From positions 2,112,113 through 2,176,112 of the forward strand of contig NZ_QPHM01000001.1 in the NCBI RefSeq assembly GCF_003336245.1: a DNA stretch of 64,000 nt. The letters are read 5' to 3'. The position numbers and the translations under genes were made by a program. The notes under the pieces were generated by a model. It was not told the DNA's origin. It worked only from the letters and a program-made list of their open reading frames with translations, and made no database searches. This document shows positions 19,145 through 27,517 of the stretch, one piece after another. This stretch comes from Haloplanus salinus. Lineage in GTDB: Archaea > Halobacteriota > Halobacteria > Halobacteriales > Haloferacaceae. Position 1 is the stretch's first letter. Every line of letters starts with the position of its first letter.

Positions 19145-19154
19145 CTACTTAAAC
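19145..19154 (-). promoter_or_regulatory. TATA element of the aspartoacylase-like gene
   Basis: On the minus strand GTTTAAGTAG is centred about 27 bases before the ATG at 19123. Confidence 0.5.
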
Positions 19155-19177
19155 TATTCAACCTCCGCCTCGCGACA

Positions 19178-19186
19178 GACTTTAGC
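19178..19186 (+). promoter_or_regulatory. TATA element of the DUF1405 gene
   Basis: GACTTTAGC is centred about 28 bases before the ATG at 19211. It completes a compact divergent promoter of about 90 bases. Confidence 0.45.
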
Positions 19187-19210
19187 TTCGACCGGTTCAC
19201 CTAACGACCG

Positions 19211-19882
19211 ATGGTCACGGTCTCGCTCGACCTCGGGCGCTACGTAGAGTACTACCTCGGTAACGCGCCCAGCCTCTCCACGCTCCTGGTCGCCAACGGC
19301 ACCGCCTTCCTCGTCGGCGTGAGCTTCTACGTTCACGCCGACCCCTCCTTCGCCGACCTCCCGACCGTCCTCTATCCGCTCTTTGGCGACTCTCCGACGG
19401 CGCTCGCGCTGGCGACGCTCTCGCTCGCGACGCTTCTCCCCACCCTCGGGAACCGCGTCCGCGACGCCCCGACCAACACTCCCCTGGTATACCTCCATAC
19501 GTTCGCGTTCGTCTGGCTCGTCAAGTACGGCCTCTGGACCGTCGTCGCCCTCAACCTCCACCCGGACCAGTACGTCGGCGCTCCCGGCGCCCTCTGGAGC
19601 TACTGGGGCATCATGTTCACCCACCTGCTGTTCGTCGTCGAGGCGTTCGCCATCCCCTACTACGGCCGGACGACCGACCGTGCGCTCAAGGCCGCGCTCC
19701 TCGCCCTCCTCGTCAACGACGTCTTCGACTACGCGTTCGGTTACCACCCGCCGCTCCGTTACGACCCCGGAATCCCCCTGATCGTCGCGACGCTTCTCCT
19801 CTCGGTCGGCGCCGTCTACGTCGCCGACCGCGTCTTCGACCGCCCGGAGCGGTTCGATCCGCTGGCGCCGAGTGGGGAGTGA
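19211..19882 (+). CDS. DUF1405 family membrane protein
   Basis: A 223-residue protein has about six hydrophobic helices. Characteristic segments are NGTAFLVGVSFYV near residue 30, HTFAFVWLVKYGLWTVVALNLH near 100, and YWGIMFTHLLFVVEAFAIPYY near 135, then LVNDVFDYAFGYHP. These match my memory of the DUF1405 family of archaea and Firmicutes. No function is established. The fragment of a DNA glycosylase follows 46 bases downstream. Confidence 0.85.
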   Translation: MVTVSLDLGRYVEYYLGNAPSLSTLLVANGTAFLVGVSFYVHADPSFADLPTVLYPLFGDSPTALALATLSLATLLPTLGNRVRDAPTNTPLVYLHTFAFVWLVKYGLWTVVALNLHPDQYVGAPGALWSYWGIMFTHLLFVVEAFAIPYYGRTTDRALKAALLALLVNDVFDYAFGYHPPLRYDPGIPLIVATLLLSVGAVYVADRVFDRPERFDPLAPSGE

Positions 19883-19928
19883 GGTCCCGCGGCAAGTCGC
19901 TTATCTCCGCTACCTCCCCACGCCCGCT

Positions 19929-20207
19929 ATGGGCGACGCCGTGATCGAGGAGCTCACCTCCATCACCGGCGTCGGAACGTGGACGGCGAAGATGCAACTC
20001 CTGTTCTCGCTCGGCCGCCCGGACGTGTTCCCGGTCGGGAACCTCGGGATTCGGACGGGGATGCGGACCCTCCGTGGCGACATCGACCGCGAGCGAATGG
20101 TCGAGACGGCCGAGCGGTGGGCGCCGTACCGGAGCTACGCTAGCCTCTACCTGTGGCGGATCGAGGAGGATATCGCCGACTCGGTCGACGAGGGTCGGGA
20201 GCGCTAG
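19929..20207 (+). pseudogene. Truncated AlkA-like (HhH-GPD) DNA glycosylase remnant
   Basis: The 92-codon frame encodes only the C-terminal half of a 3-methyladenine-type DNA glycosylase. The helix-hairpin-helix LTSITGVGTWTAKMQLLF (residues 9-26) is clear, followed by GRPDVFPVGNLGIRTGMR. In this family the position after PVG/PVD is the catalytic Asp; here it is Asn38 (codon 20040-20042). The N-terminal half (about 100 residues) is absent, as the upstream DNA encodes DUF1405. It is probably non-functional. The frame could extend 19 codons further upstream within the DUF1405 end without adding homology. Its stop interlocks with that of the downstream convergent gene. Confidence 0.7.
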
Positions 20208-21259
20208 CTGTACGCCCGATCCAGCGGGTCCTCCAGTTCACCCATCACGGCCTCCAGCGCGTCCGTCGCGGTCAGGAGCCCGACCACCTCGCCGTCTTCG
20301 AGCACCAGCGCGAGCTCCTGGTCCTGCGCCTGGAACTGGTCGAAGGCGTCGCTGACGTTCGTCCCCGCCGCGAGCGTCATCGGCGGCGCCGCGATGGACT
20401 CGAACGTCCGCTCGCCGCGTTCCAGCGCCTCCAGATGCGTCAGCACCGAGGGCGTGTAGACGACCCCTCGGAAATCCGCGAGGTCATCGCCGACGAGCGG
20501 GAACCGGGTGTGGGGCGTCGCCCGCATCGTCTCGAGGTTCTCCTCGGTCGTCGCCGTCGTCGACAGCGCCACGATGTCGTCCGGGTCGGTCACGATCTCC
20601 GCGACCGCCATCTCGTCGACCGTGAGGGCGTTGAGCACTTCCTCCCGACGCTCCTCGGGCACGTCGCCCTCGTCGAGGAGGGAGCCGAGACGGTTCCGGA
20701 GGTCCGCGCGCGACTCGATCACCTGCTCTTCGGTTTCGAGCCACGCGCCGGTCATCTCGACCCCGAACAGACTCAGCGTCGCCTTCGCCACGCTGTCGCC
20801 GACGCGCATGATCGGCGAGATGAGCCACGCGAACCAGTAGAGCGGGCGCGCGCCGTACCGGCAGACGAACTTCGAGCGCTCGACGCCGAGATACGTCGGC
20901 GTCTGCTCGCCGTGGGTGAGATGCAGGAGGTTGATGATCGCGTACGCGATGAGGGCGCCGGCGCCGACCGACGCCAGCGCGCTCCCGGCGAAGTACGGTT
21001 CGAACAGCGCCGCGAGCGCCGGCTCGGCGACGATACCCACGGCGATGCTGGAGGCGGTGATCCCGACCTGACAGCTCGTGAGGTAGATTTCGAGGTCCTG
21101 TGTCATCTCCCACGCCCGTTCGAGCGCGGGCGTGTCGAACTCGGACTCGGGGTACTGGCGAACGCGCGTCAGCGCGAACTCGACGGCGACGAAGAAGCCG
21201 TTCGCGAGGATGAGGAGGACGCCGGCCACCAGTCTGAACCCGATTTCCAGCGGGGTCAT
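20204..21259 (-). CDS. CNNM/HlyC-CorC family membrane protein (DUF21-CBS)
   Basis: The 351-residue protein has an N-terminal DUF21-type membrane domain with about four helices (first at residues 8-30, LVAGVLLILANGFFVAVEFALTR in parts; HGEQTPTYLGVERS near 115). After about residue 180 two CBS-like motifs follow (VVYTPSVL and a C-terminal VLEDGEVVGLLTATDALEAVMGE, in parts). The fold is that of CNNM/CorC-type proteins implicated in divalent-cation (Mg2+) export. The usual C-terminal CorC_HlyC domain is absent, as in many archaeal homologues. Confidence 0.88.
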   Translation of the reverse strand: MTPLEIGFRLVAGVLLILANGFFVAVEFALTRVRQYPESEFDTPALERAWEMTQDLEIYLTSCQVGITASSIAVGIVAEPALAALFEPYFAGSALASVGAGALIAYAIINLLHLTHGEQTPTYLGVERSKFVCRYGARPLYWFAWLISPIMRVGDSVAKATLSLFGVEMTGAWLETEEQVIESRADLRNRLGSLLDEGDVPEERREEVLNALTVDEMAVAEIVTDPDDIVALSTTATTEENLETMRATPHTRFPLVGDDLADFRGVVYTPSVLTHLEALERGERTFESIAAPPMTLAAGTNVSDAFDQFQAQDQELALVLEDGEVVGLLTATDALEAVMGELEDPLDRAYS

Positions 21260-21297
21260 CGCTCCCGATTTCAGGAACGAGTCGGAAAAGGTTACCC

Positions 21298-22650
21298 CTA
21301 CTCCTCCAGCAACTCGCCACCACTCCGCTCGTCGTCGTCGGCGCGTCGGCGCACGTCGACCCGGTAGTGTTCGAGTACGTCCCGCCCGAGCAACAGGGGG
21401 TAGTCCATGTGGCCGCGGTCCTCGACGCTCGCGGTGACGGTGTGTTGGGTGCCGCCGATGCCGATGACCAGGTCGACGACCGGCCGCGCCTTCCCCGACT
21501 TGACGCTCCCCGATTTCACGCGCGTCATGCTCTTGATCGGGCCGGCGCCGATGTCGGCGGCGAGGCCCGTGTCGATGCTCGTCCGCGTCGCGCCCGTGTC
21601 GGACTTGGCTTTCACCTGTTTCGAGCCGCTCGTCCCGCTGACGATGACGTCCTCGATGTAACCGATCACCGGGAGATCCTCCTGTTCCGGCGGGGTGATG
21701 CGTGGCTTGCAGGAGGGCGTCGAGTCGTCGAGCGTCGCGGAAAGGCTCTCCACTCGCTCCTGCTCTACGCCCCCGCCGGCTCGTTCGATGGCGAGTTTCG
21801 CCACGTGGGGCGCGGGGCTGGTTCCCGTCGCCTCGTACAGCCCCTTGAACCCCGCCGTCGGGTTGACCTCGAGGACGAACCAGCCGTCGTCGCCCTCGAT
21901 GAGGTCGACGCCGGCGTAGTCCAGTCCCATCACTTCGGCCGTGTAGAGCGCCGTCTCGGCGGCCGATTCGGGCAGGTCGTCGCCCGCGTCGGCCACGTCC
22001 CCGCCGAGGGCGACGTTGGTCCGCCAGTCACCCTCGGGCGCGTAGCGGTACATGGCGCCGACGATCCGGTCGTCGACGATGTACACCCGTAGGTCGCGGT
22101 GGCGGCTCTCGTCGCGTTCGACGAGGTCCTGTAAGAACGCCTGGCGGTTGCCGACACGTGGGTTGACGGGTTCGGTGAGGTCGACTTTCCACGTCCCGCC
22201 GCCGTGGGTGCCGATGGCCGTCTTGTAGACGCCCACGTCGCCGAACCGGTCCCGGCCGCTGTTGAGGCGGTCGTTCGACAGCGCGAGGAAGGCGTCGGGA
22301 ACCCGGATGTTCCAGTCCGCGAGCGTCGACGCCGTCGCGAACTTGTGAATCGCCGTCAACACCGCGCCCGGCTCGTTCAGCATCGGGCGGATGCGGTTGA
22401 AGGTCGTCGCCAGCCCCAGCAACTCCGCGGGTTCGCTCGTCGTCGACAGGAGGAGTCGGTTGGCGACCACGTCCACGTCGGGGTCGACCGTCACCTCGCT
22501 ATCTCCGATGCTGACCGTCATGTTCTCGCGTCGGAGCCACACCGGTTCGTGACCGAGGTCCTCGACCGCGTTCAGGATCGCCTTCGTCTCCTTGCTGTTG
22601 TGTAGGGAGAGCACCCCGACACGAACGGGTCCCTGTTCGTCGGTAGACAT
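21298..22650 (-). CDS. RimK-like ATP-grasp ligase fused to retropepsin-like domain
   Basis: A 450-residue two-domain protein. Residues about 90-290 form a RimK-type ATP-grasp: VYKTAIGTHGGGTWKVDL resembles the ATP-binding loop, YAGVDLIEGDDGWFVLEVNPTAGFKG (in parts) carries metal ligands. Residues about 320-440 look like an aspartyl-protease fold of the RimB / 'ATP-dependent zinc protease' type, with AKSDTGATRTSID as the DTG-like active site and YPLLLGRDVLEHYRVDV as the closing strand. Such ligases add amino acids such as glutamate to proteins or small molecules; a fused protease-like domain may act on the same tag. I used the ATG at 22650; one at 22677 adds nine residues. Confidence 0.85.
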   Translation of the reverse strand: MSTDEQGPVRVGVLSLHNSKETKAILNAVEDLGHEPVWLRRENMTVSIGDSEVTVDPDVDVVANRLLLSTTSEPAELLGLATTFNRIRPMLNEPGAVLTAIHKFATASTLADWNIRVPDAFLALSNDRLNSGRDRFGDVGVYKTAIGTHGGGTWKVDLTEPVNPRVGNRQAFLQDLVERDESRHRDLRVYIVDDRIVGAMYRYAPEGDWRTNVALGGDVADAGDDLPESAAETALYTAEVMGLDYAGVDLIEGDDGWFVLEVNPTAGFKGLYEATGTSPAPHVAKLAIERAGGGVEQERVESLSATLDDSTPSCKPRITPPEQEDLPVIGYIEDVIVSGTSGSKQVKAKSDTGATRTSIDTGLAADIGAGPIKSMTRVKSGSVKSGKARPVVDLVIGIGGTQHTVTASVEDRGHMDYPLLLGRDVLEHYRVDVRRRADDDERSGGELLEE

Positions 22651-22742
22651 GGATGCGTGTTCCGAAGCAACGCTCAAAGGCGTGCCGATGGGCGGCAGGC
22701 CGAGACACCCCGCGAACGCCGCTCCGGACGCGATGCAACAGG

Positions 22743-22750
22743 TAGTTAAC
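22743..22750 (+). promoter_or_regulatory. TATA element of gpmI
   Basis: TAGTTAAC is centred 27 bases before the gpmI ATG at 22773. Confidence 0.45.
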
Positions 22751-22772
22751 CGCCGCCGGCCTCGCTCCGACC

Positions 22773-24295
<1,523 letters not shown>

Positions 24296-24299
<4 letters not shown>

Positions 24300-24541
24300 A
24301 CCACGACCGCATCCACGCGCGCCGTCCGACCCACGACCGCGACCGATGGTCGACAGGGACCATCGAATCGATCACGGAGCGCGATGGCCACTGCGTCGTC
24401 ACCGTCGAAACGGCGGCCGACGACGTGGTCGAACTCGTCGTCACGTTCGCGATCCGGGATCTCGTCCTGTCGCGACTGGACGTCGACGACGGGGCGTCGC
24501 CCGTCGGCGAGCGGGTCTGGTACCGCCAGCGCGGGGGGTGA
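24296..24541 (+). CDS. Small conserved haloarchaeal protein after gpmI
   Basis: An 81-residue protein, starting with the ATGA overlap at the gpmI stop. It is His/Arg-rich at the N-terminus (NHDRIHARRPTHDRDRW) and then shows alternating beta-type residues (CVVTVETAADDVVELVVTF, in parts) and a closing ERVWYRQRGG. From memory similar proteins accompany gpmI in other haloarchaea. No function is known. Confidence 0.7.
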
Positions 24542-24560
24542 GCCGTCGCCGCCGCGGCGC

Positions 24561-24977
24561 TCACCGTCGGTCCGGTTCGGGCAACGGCCGCGTGTACCAG
24601 GCCGCCCAGAGGATCAACACGGCCTGCAGCGGCAGCCGTCCCCAGCGAACGAGGGCGGACGGATCGCCGCCGCCCGGCAGTCCCGCCACGACGACGCCGG
24701 ACGTCGCCATGTAGACGTTCGCCGGAAAGACGGCGACGAGGAGGGCGACCGTCGCCCACGCCGCCAGCCGCCGTGTTCGCGGGAGCAGAACCCCGACGCC
24801 GACGGCGATTTCCGCGACCCCGGAGAGATACACGAGCGCGAGCCGCGCCGGGAGGATCGGGGGGACGATCTGAACGTACAGTTCCGGCACGACGAAGTGT
24901 CCCACTCCGGCGACGACGTACAGCGGTCCCATCAGGTAGAGCAGCGGGCGTTTGGCCCGCCGCCGTAGTCCGGTCAC
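24561..24977 (-). CDS. DoxX-like membrane protein
   Basis: A 138-residue protein with four hydrophobic helices, starting LLYLMGPLYVVAGVGHFVVPELY (in parts) and with YLSGVAEIAVGVGVLLP in the second helix. These are characteristic of the DoxX/DoxD-like family. I prefer the GTG at 24977 (TGLRRRAKRPLLYL); the internal ATG at 24932 would cut into helix one. The function is unknown; relatives take part in quinone-linked redox chemistry or sulfur metabolism. Confidence 0.75.
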   Translation of the reverse strand: MTGLRRRAKRPLLYLMGPLYVVAGVGHFVVPELYVQIVPPILPARLALVYLSGVAEIAVGVGVLLPRTRRLAAWATVALLVAVFPANVYMATSGVVVAGLPGGGDPSALVRWGRLPLQAVLILWAAWYTRPLPEPDRR

Positions 24978-25057
24978 CTCCGTCGGTATCGTTCGTGCCG
25001 TGAAGTAGCTACCCCCTCGACGACTCTCCGGCCGACCGACCGCCGCGTTCGACGCAC

Positions 25058-25687
25058 TCACCGGCGGGCGTAGAGCCGGTACGCCGGCCCGGCGAAGGCC
25101 AGCGCGGCGAGTACCGCGGCCCCGACGACCACCCGCGGGTCCATCGCGGCCGAGAGCGACGCGGTCGAGAGCGCCGCGAACGAGTCGCCCGCGACGACGC
25201 CCGCCGCGACCCAGGGCACCTCGCCGACGGCGGTTCCGAGGGCGAACGCCCGGAACGGGACGCCCGCGACGCCCGCGCCCGCCGACACCACGTCGGAGGG
25301 GAGAGGCAGGAGGCGACTCCCGACGACGCTCCGCACGTCGCCCGCCTCGGCGACCAGTCGCTCCCCCGCCGCGGCGACGGCGCCGTCGCCGGCGCTCAGG
25401 CCGGCCATCCAGTACGGGGGAAGACTCGTCACGACGACCAGCGCGAGCGCGAGCGGGAACCCCCCGAGTCCCAGTCCGTAGCCCGCGGCGACGGCGAGCA
25501 GCGTCGTCGGCCACGCGAACAGCGGGCGGACGACGGCGACGGCGACGAGCGTGAGGGCCAGGCGAAGCGGGTCGGCGGCGACCCACGCTAGCCGATCGAG
25601 GACCGCCGCCGGCGAGGTGAGAACTGCGAGGGCGGCGACGACGGCGACGAGACCCACGCCGGCGCCGAGGCGGACGCGTCGGTCCAT
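25058..25687 (-). CDS. TVP38/TMEM64 (DedA-like) membrane protein
   Basis: The 209-residue protein has about five helices and a core VVRPLFAWPTTLLAVAAGYGLG (in parts) near residue 52, followed by GSRLLPLPSDVVSAGAGVAGVPFRAFALGTAVGEVPW (in parts) near 125. These are the SNARE-associated/VTT domain landmarks. The family is linked to lipid scrambling or small-molecule transport; the substrate here is unknown. It is divergent from the DUF5830-like gene. Confidence 0.8.
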   Translation of the reverse strand: MDRRVRLGAGVGLVAVVAALAVLTSPAAVLDRLAWVAADPLRLALTLVAVAVVRPLFAWPTTLLAVAAGYGLGLGGFPLALALVVVTSLPPYWMAGLSAGDGAVAAAGERLVAEAGDVRSVVGSRLLPLPSDVVSAGAGVAGVPFRAFALGTAVGEVPWVAAGVVAGDSFAALSTASLSAAMDPRVVVGAAVLAALAFAGPAYRLYARR

Positions 25688-25750
25688 ATCCGTCGCTCGT
25701 CGTCACGGCGCAAACGGCTTGCGCTTCCCACCGCCGCGAACGGGACGTTG

Positions 25751-26173
25751 ATGAGCGCCGCTCCCGAACGGACGGTCGTGACGGACGACACGCACGGGCG
25801 GGCGAGCGCGAACGCGGACGACCGGGTGGAACTCGCCCTCGACCTCCTCGCGGCCCTCGAACACGACGCCCTGCCGCTATCGGCGACCGTCGACCGCATC
25901 GAGACGGTGACGACCGATCCGACGCTCGTCCGTGCTATCCTCGACGAGGCCGAACTCCGGGGGCTCATCGAACGCGACGACGGCCGGGTCCGGATGCGTC
26001 GCGAGGGTGGCAGCTTCGTCCGCTTCGAACGGCAGGTCGTCGAACGGGAGGGCGATTTCGACTGCCGGCGCTGTGGCGCGCCGCTCTCGACCGGCCACTT
26101 CGTCCAGTTCGAATCCGGCGAACTCGGTCCCTTCGGCTCCTCCTGTGTCAGAAAAGTGCTCGGCCGGGACTAG
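25751..26173 (+). CDS. DUF5830-like protein with winged helix and cysteine knuckle
   Basis: The 140-residue protein has an N-terminal helical domain like a winged helix (DDRVELALDLLAALEH and VRAILDEAELRGLIERDDG, in parts). The C-terminal part carries CRRCGAPLSTGHFVQFESGELGPFGSSCVRKV (in parts), with Cys-x2-Cys and a later Cys that suggest a zinc site. It corresponds from memory to the haloarchaeal DUF5830 group. Its stop interlocks with the convergent neighbour (CTAG at 26170-26173). Confidence 0.78.
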   Translation: MSAAPERTVVTDDTHGRASANADDRVELALDLLAALEHDALPLSATVDRIETVTTDPTLVRAILDEAELRGLIERDDGRVRMRREGGSFVRFERQVVEREGDFDCRRCGAPLSTGHFVQFESGELGPFGSSCVRKVLGRD

Positions 26174-27183
26174 CGGCCCTGCCGGAGTTCCTCGATCAAC
26201 TGCTGGATGGTCCGCTCCTGGCGGTCGAGGCGGTCGTTCTGTTTCTCGACGACCTTCCGCAGTTCGGCCAGTTCCTCGGCGACGCTGTCGTCGGCGACGC
26301 CCGCCGACCGAAACCCGGAGTCGCCGAAGCCGTCGTCGGGGTCGGTCGCCTCCGAAGCCCGTCCCGACTCCGACGTTCGCGCCGCCGTTTCCGGGCGGTC
26401 CACGCTCCCGCCGCCGCTCCCCGTTCCGTCCTCCGCCGTCACGTCGCCGTCGATGCCGCTCGTATCTAGGGGGTCGGGACCGTCGCCGAACGATACGGTC
26501 CCTTCCGTGTCGGCGTCGGCGTCCGACTCGTCGTCCTCCGCCTCCCTGGCCACCGTCGCCCGGAGTTCGTCGAGATCGTCGACCCCGTGGTAGGCACACA
26601 CCGCCGAGACGAGCCCCTCGCGGACCGCCCGCGCCTGATCGTTCGGCGTCTTGAACCGCTCCTGCCGGCCGTCGACGGTGAGGACCACCGACGTGGCGAC
26701 GCTGCCTTCCTCGAACGTGAGGTCGGTCACGTCCGCGAAGCCGTACTCCTCGTACTCCTCGTCCCACACCGCGGCGCCGATGTGGCGGATCAGGCGTTCG
26801 CTCGTGATGACGATCGTCAGTTCGCTGAATCGGTAGGTCTGTTTGACAGTCTCGCCGGTGTCCGTGATTCCGCGGGCGTTGAACACGCCCGCCAGCACCG
26901 GATGGAGTACCTGGTCGAGCTGTTTCGTCGGCACCGAGAACGTCCGCTCGCCGTCGAGCCCGTAATCGAGCGTGACCTTGGCCTTGCGTCGGCCCTCGGA
27001 GACGCCGACGTGTTCCGCGTCGTGGGGGTACTCCTCGACCGCCTCGTCGGAGAGGAGGCCCTCGGCCCGGTAGACGAGCGTCCGCGTCGGCGTCACGAGA
27101 AGCAGGTCGTCACCGCCGAGCCCAACGCGTGCCGCGACGGATTCGCCGTCGAGCGCGGACTGGACGATCTCCGGCAAACTCAT
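26170..27183 (-). CDS. Conserved haloarchaeal protein with C-terminal coiled coil
   Basis: The 337-residue protein has a beta-rich N-terminal half with two similar parts (LLLVTPTRTLVYRAEGLLSDE and ITSERLIRHIGAAVWDEEYEEYGFADVTDL, in parts) that looks like duplicated PH-like folds. An acidic disordered linker (about 210-295) follows, and the last 40 residues are a coiled coil (EELAELRKVVEKQNDRLDRQ). No function is known. A role as an oligomeric scaffold or membrane-adjacent sensor is only a guess. Confidence 0.72.
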   Translation of the reverse strand: MSLPEIVQSALDGESVAARVGLGGDDLLLVTPTRTLVYRAEGLLSDEAVEEYPHDAEHVGVSEGRRKAKVTLDYGLDGERTFSVPTKQLDQVLHPVLAGVFNARGITDTGETVKQTYRFSELTIVITSERLIRHIGAAVWDEEYEEYGFADVTDLTFEEGSVATSVVLTVDGRQERFKTPNDQARAVREGLVSAVCAYHGVDDLDELRATVAREAEDDESDADADTEGTVSFGDGPDPLDTSGIDGDVTAEDGTGSGGGSVDRPETAARTSESGRASEATDPDDGFGDSGFRSAGVADDSVAEELAELRKVVEKQNDRLDRQERTIQQLIEELRQGR

Positions 27184-27297
27184 GGACGGATGGTCCCCGT
27201 CGCCAATGATAATACTGCCGGCTGTGTCGACGTCGGGAGGTCACCGGTGGGCGGATATGGGAAGCTTCAAGGGCGGCATTTACCTACGACTTACTGC

Positions 27298-27456
27298 GCC
27301 CGGGTGGCTTAGCTGGACATAGCGCCGCACTCATAGGGTATTCGAGCTTCGGTGCGGATACACCTCGGCCTTGGAAGCCTCCGTCCCCCTTGAGGCCCGC
27401 CGAGCCTCGTAACCTGGGACATGCGGAGATCGTGGGTTCGGAGCCCACCCCGGGCA
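27298..27456 (+). tRNA. Elongator tRNA-Met (CAT anticodon) with intron
   Basis: The acceptor stem GCCCGGG (27298-27304) pairs with CCCGGGC (27449-27455), with discriminator A at 27456. The anticodon stem CCGCA (27325-27329) pairs with TGCGG (27422-27426), and CAT is at 27332-27334. The T arm is GTGGG-TTCGGAG-CCCAC. The intron sits at the standard archaeal 37/38 position. Elongator tRNA-Met is one of the two tRNAs that commonly carry introns in haloarchaea. The sequence lacks features of the initiator. CCA is not encoded. Confidence 0.93.
27336..27420 (+). other. tRNA-Met intron (85 bases)
   Basis: The segment interrupts the anticodon loop between A37 (27335) and A38 (27421). Its removal restores a 7-base loop with CAT. 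Removal by the splicing endonuclease at a bulge-helix-bulge is expected; I place the ends from the loop geometry and have not folded it. Confidence 0.85.
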
Positions 27457-27481
27457 TTCTCGACCCTTCTTCCGACCGTGG

Positions 27482-27490
27482 TTTTTAAGC
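27482..27490 (+). promoter_or_regulatory. T-run serving as TATA element (or tRNA terminator)
   Basis: TTTTTAAGC lies 26 bases after the tRNA end and about 32 bases before the ATG at 27518. It could terminate the tRNA, start the glycosyltransferase transcript, or do both. Confidence 0.4.
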
Positions 27491-27517
27491 TCCGTGGGGA
27501 TGCCATCACGCGGTGGG

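Noticed and set aside
27298-27456. tRNA-Ile2 (CAT modified) or initiator tRNA-Met
   Set aside because: The stems and the intron position match elongator tRNA-Met as I recall it; no initiator-type anticodon stem is present.
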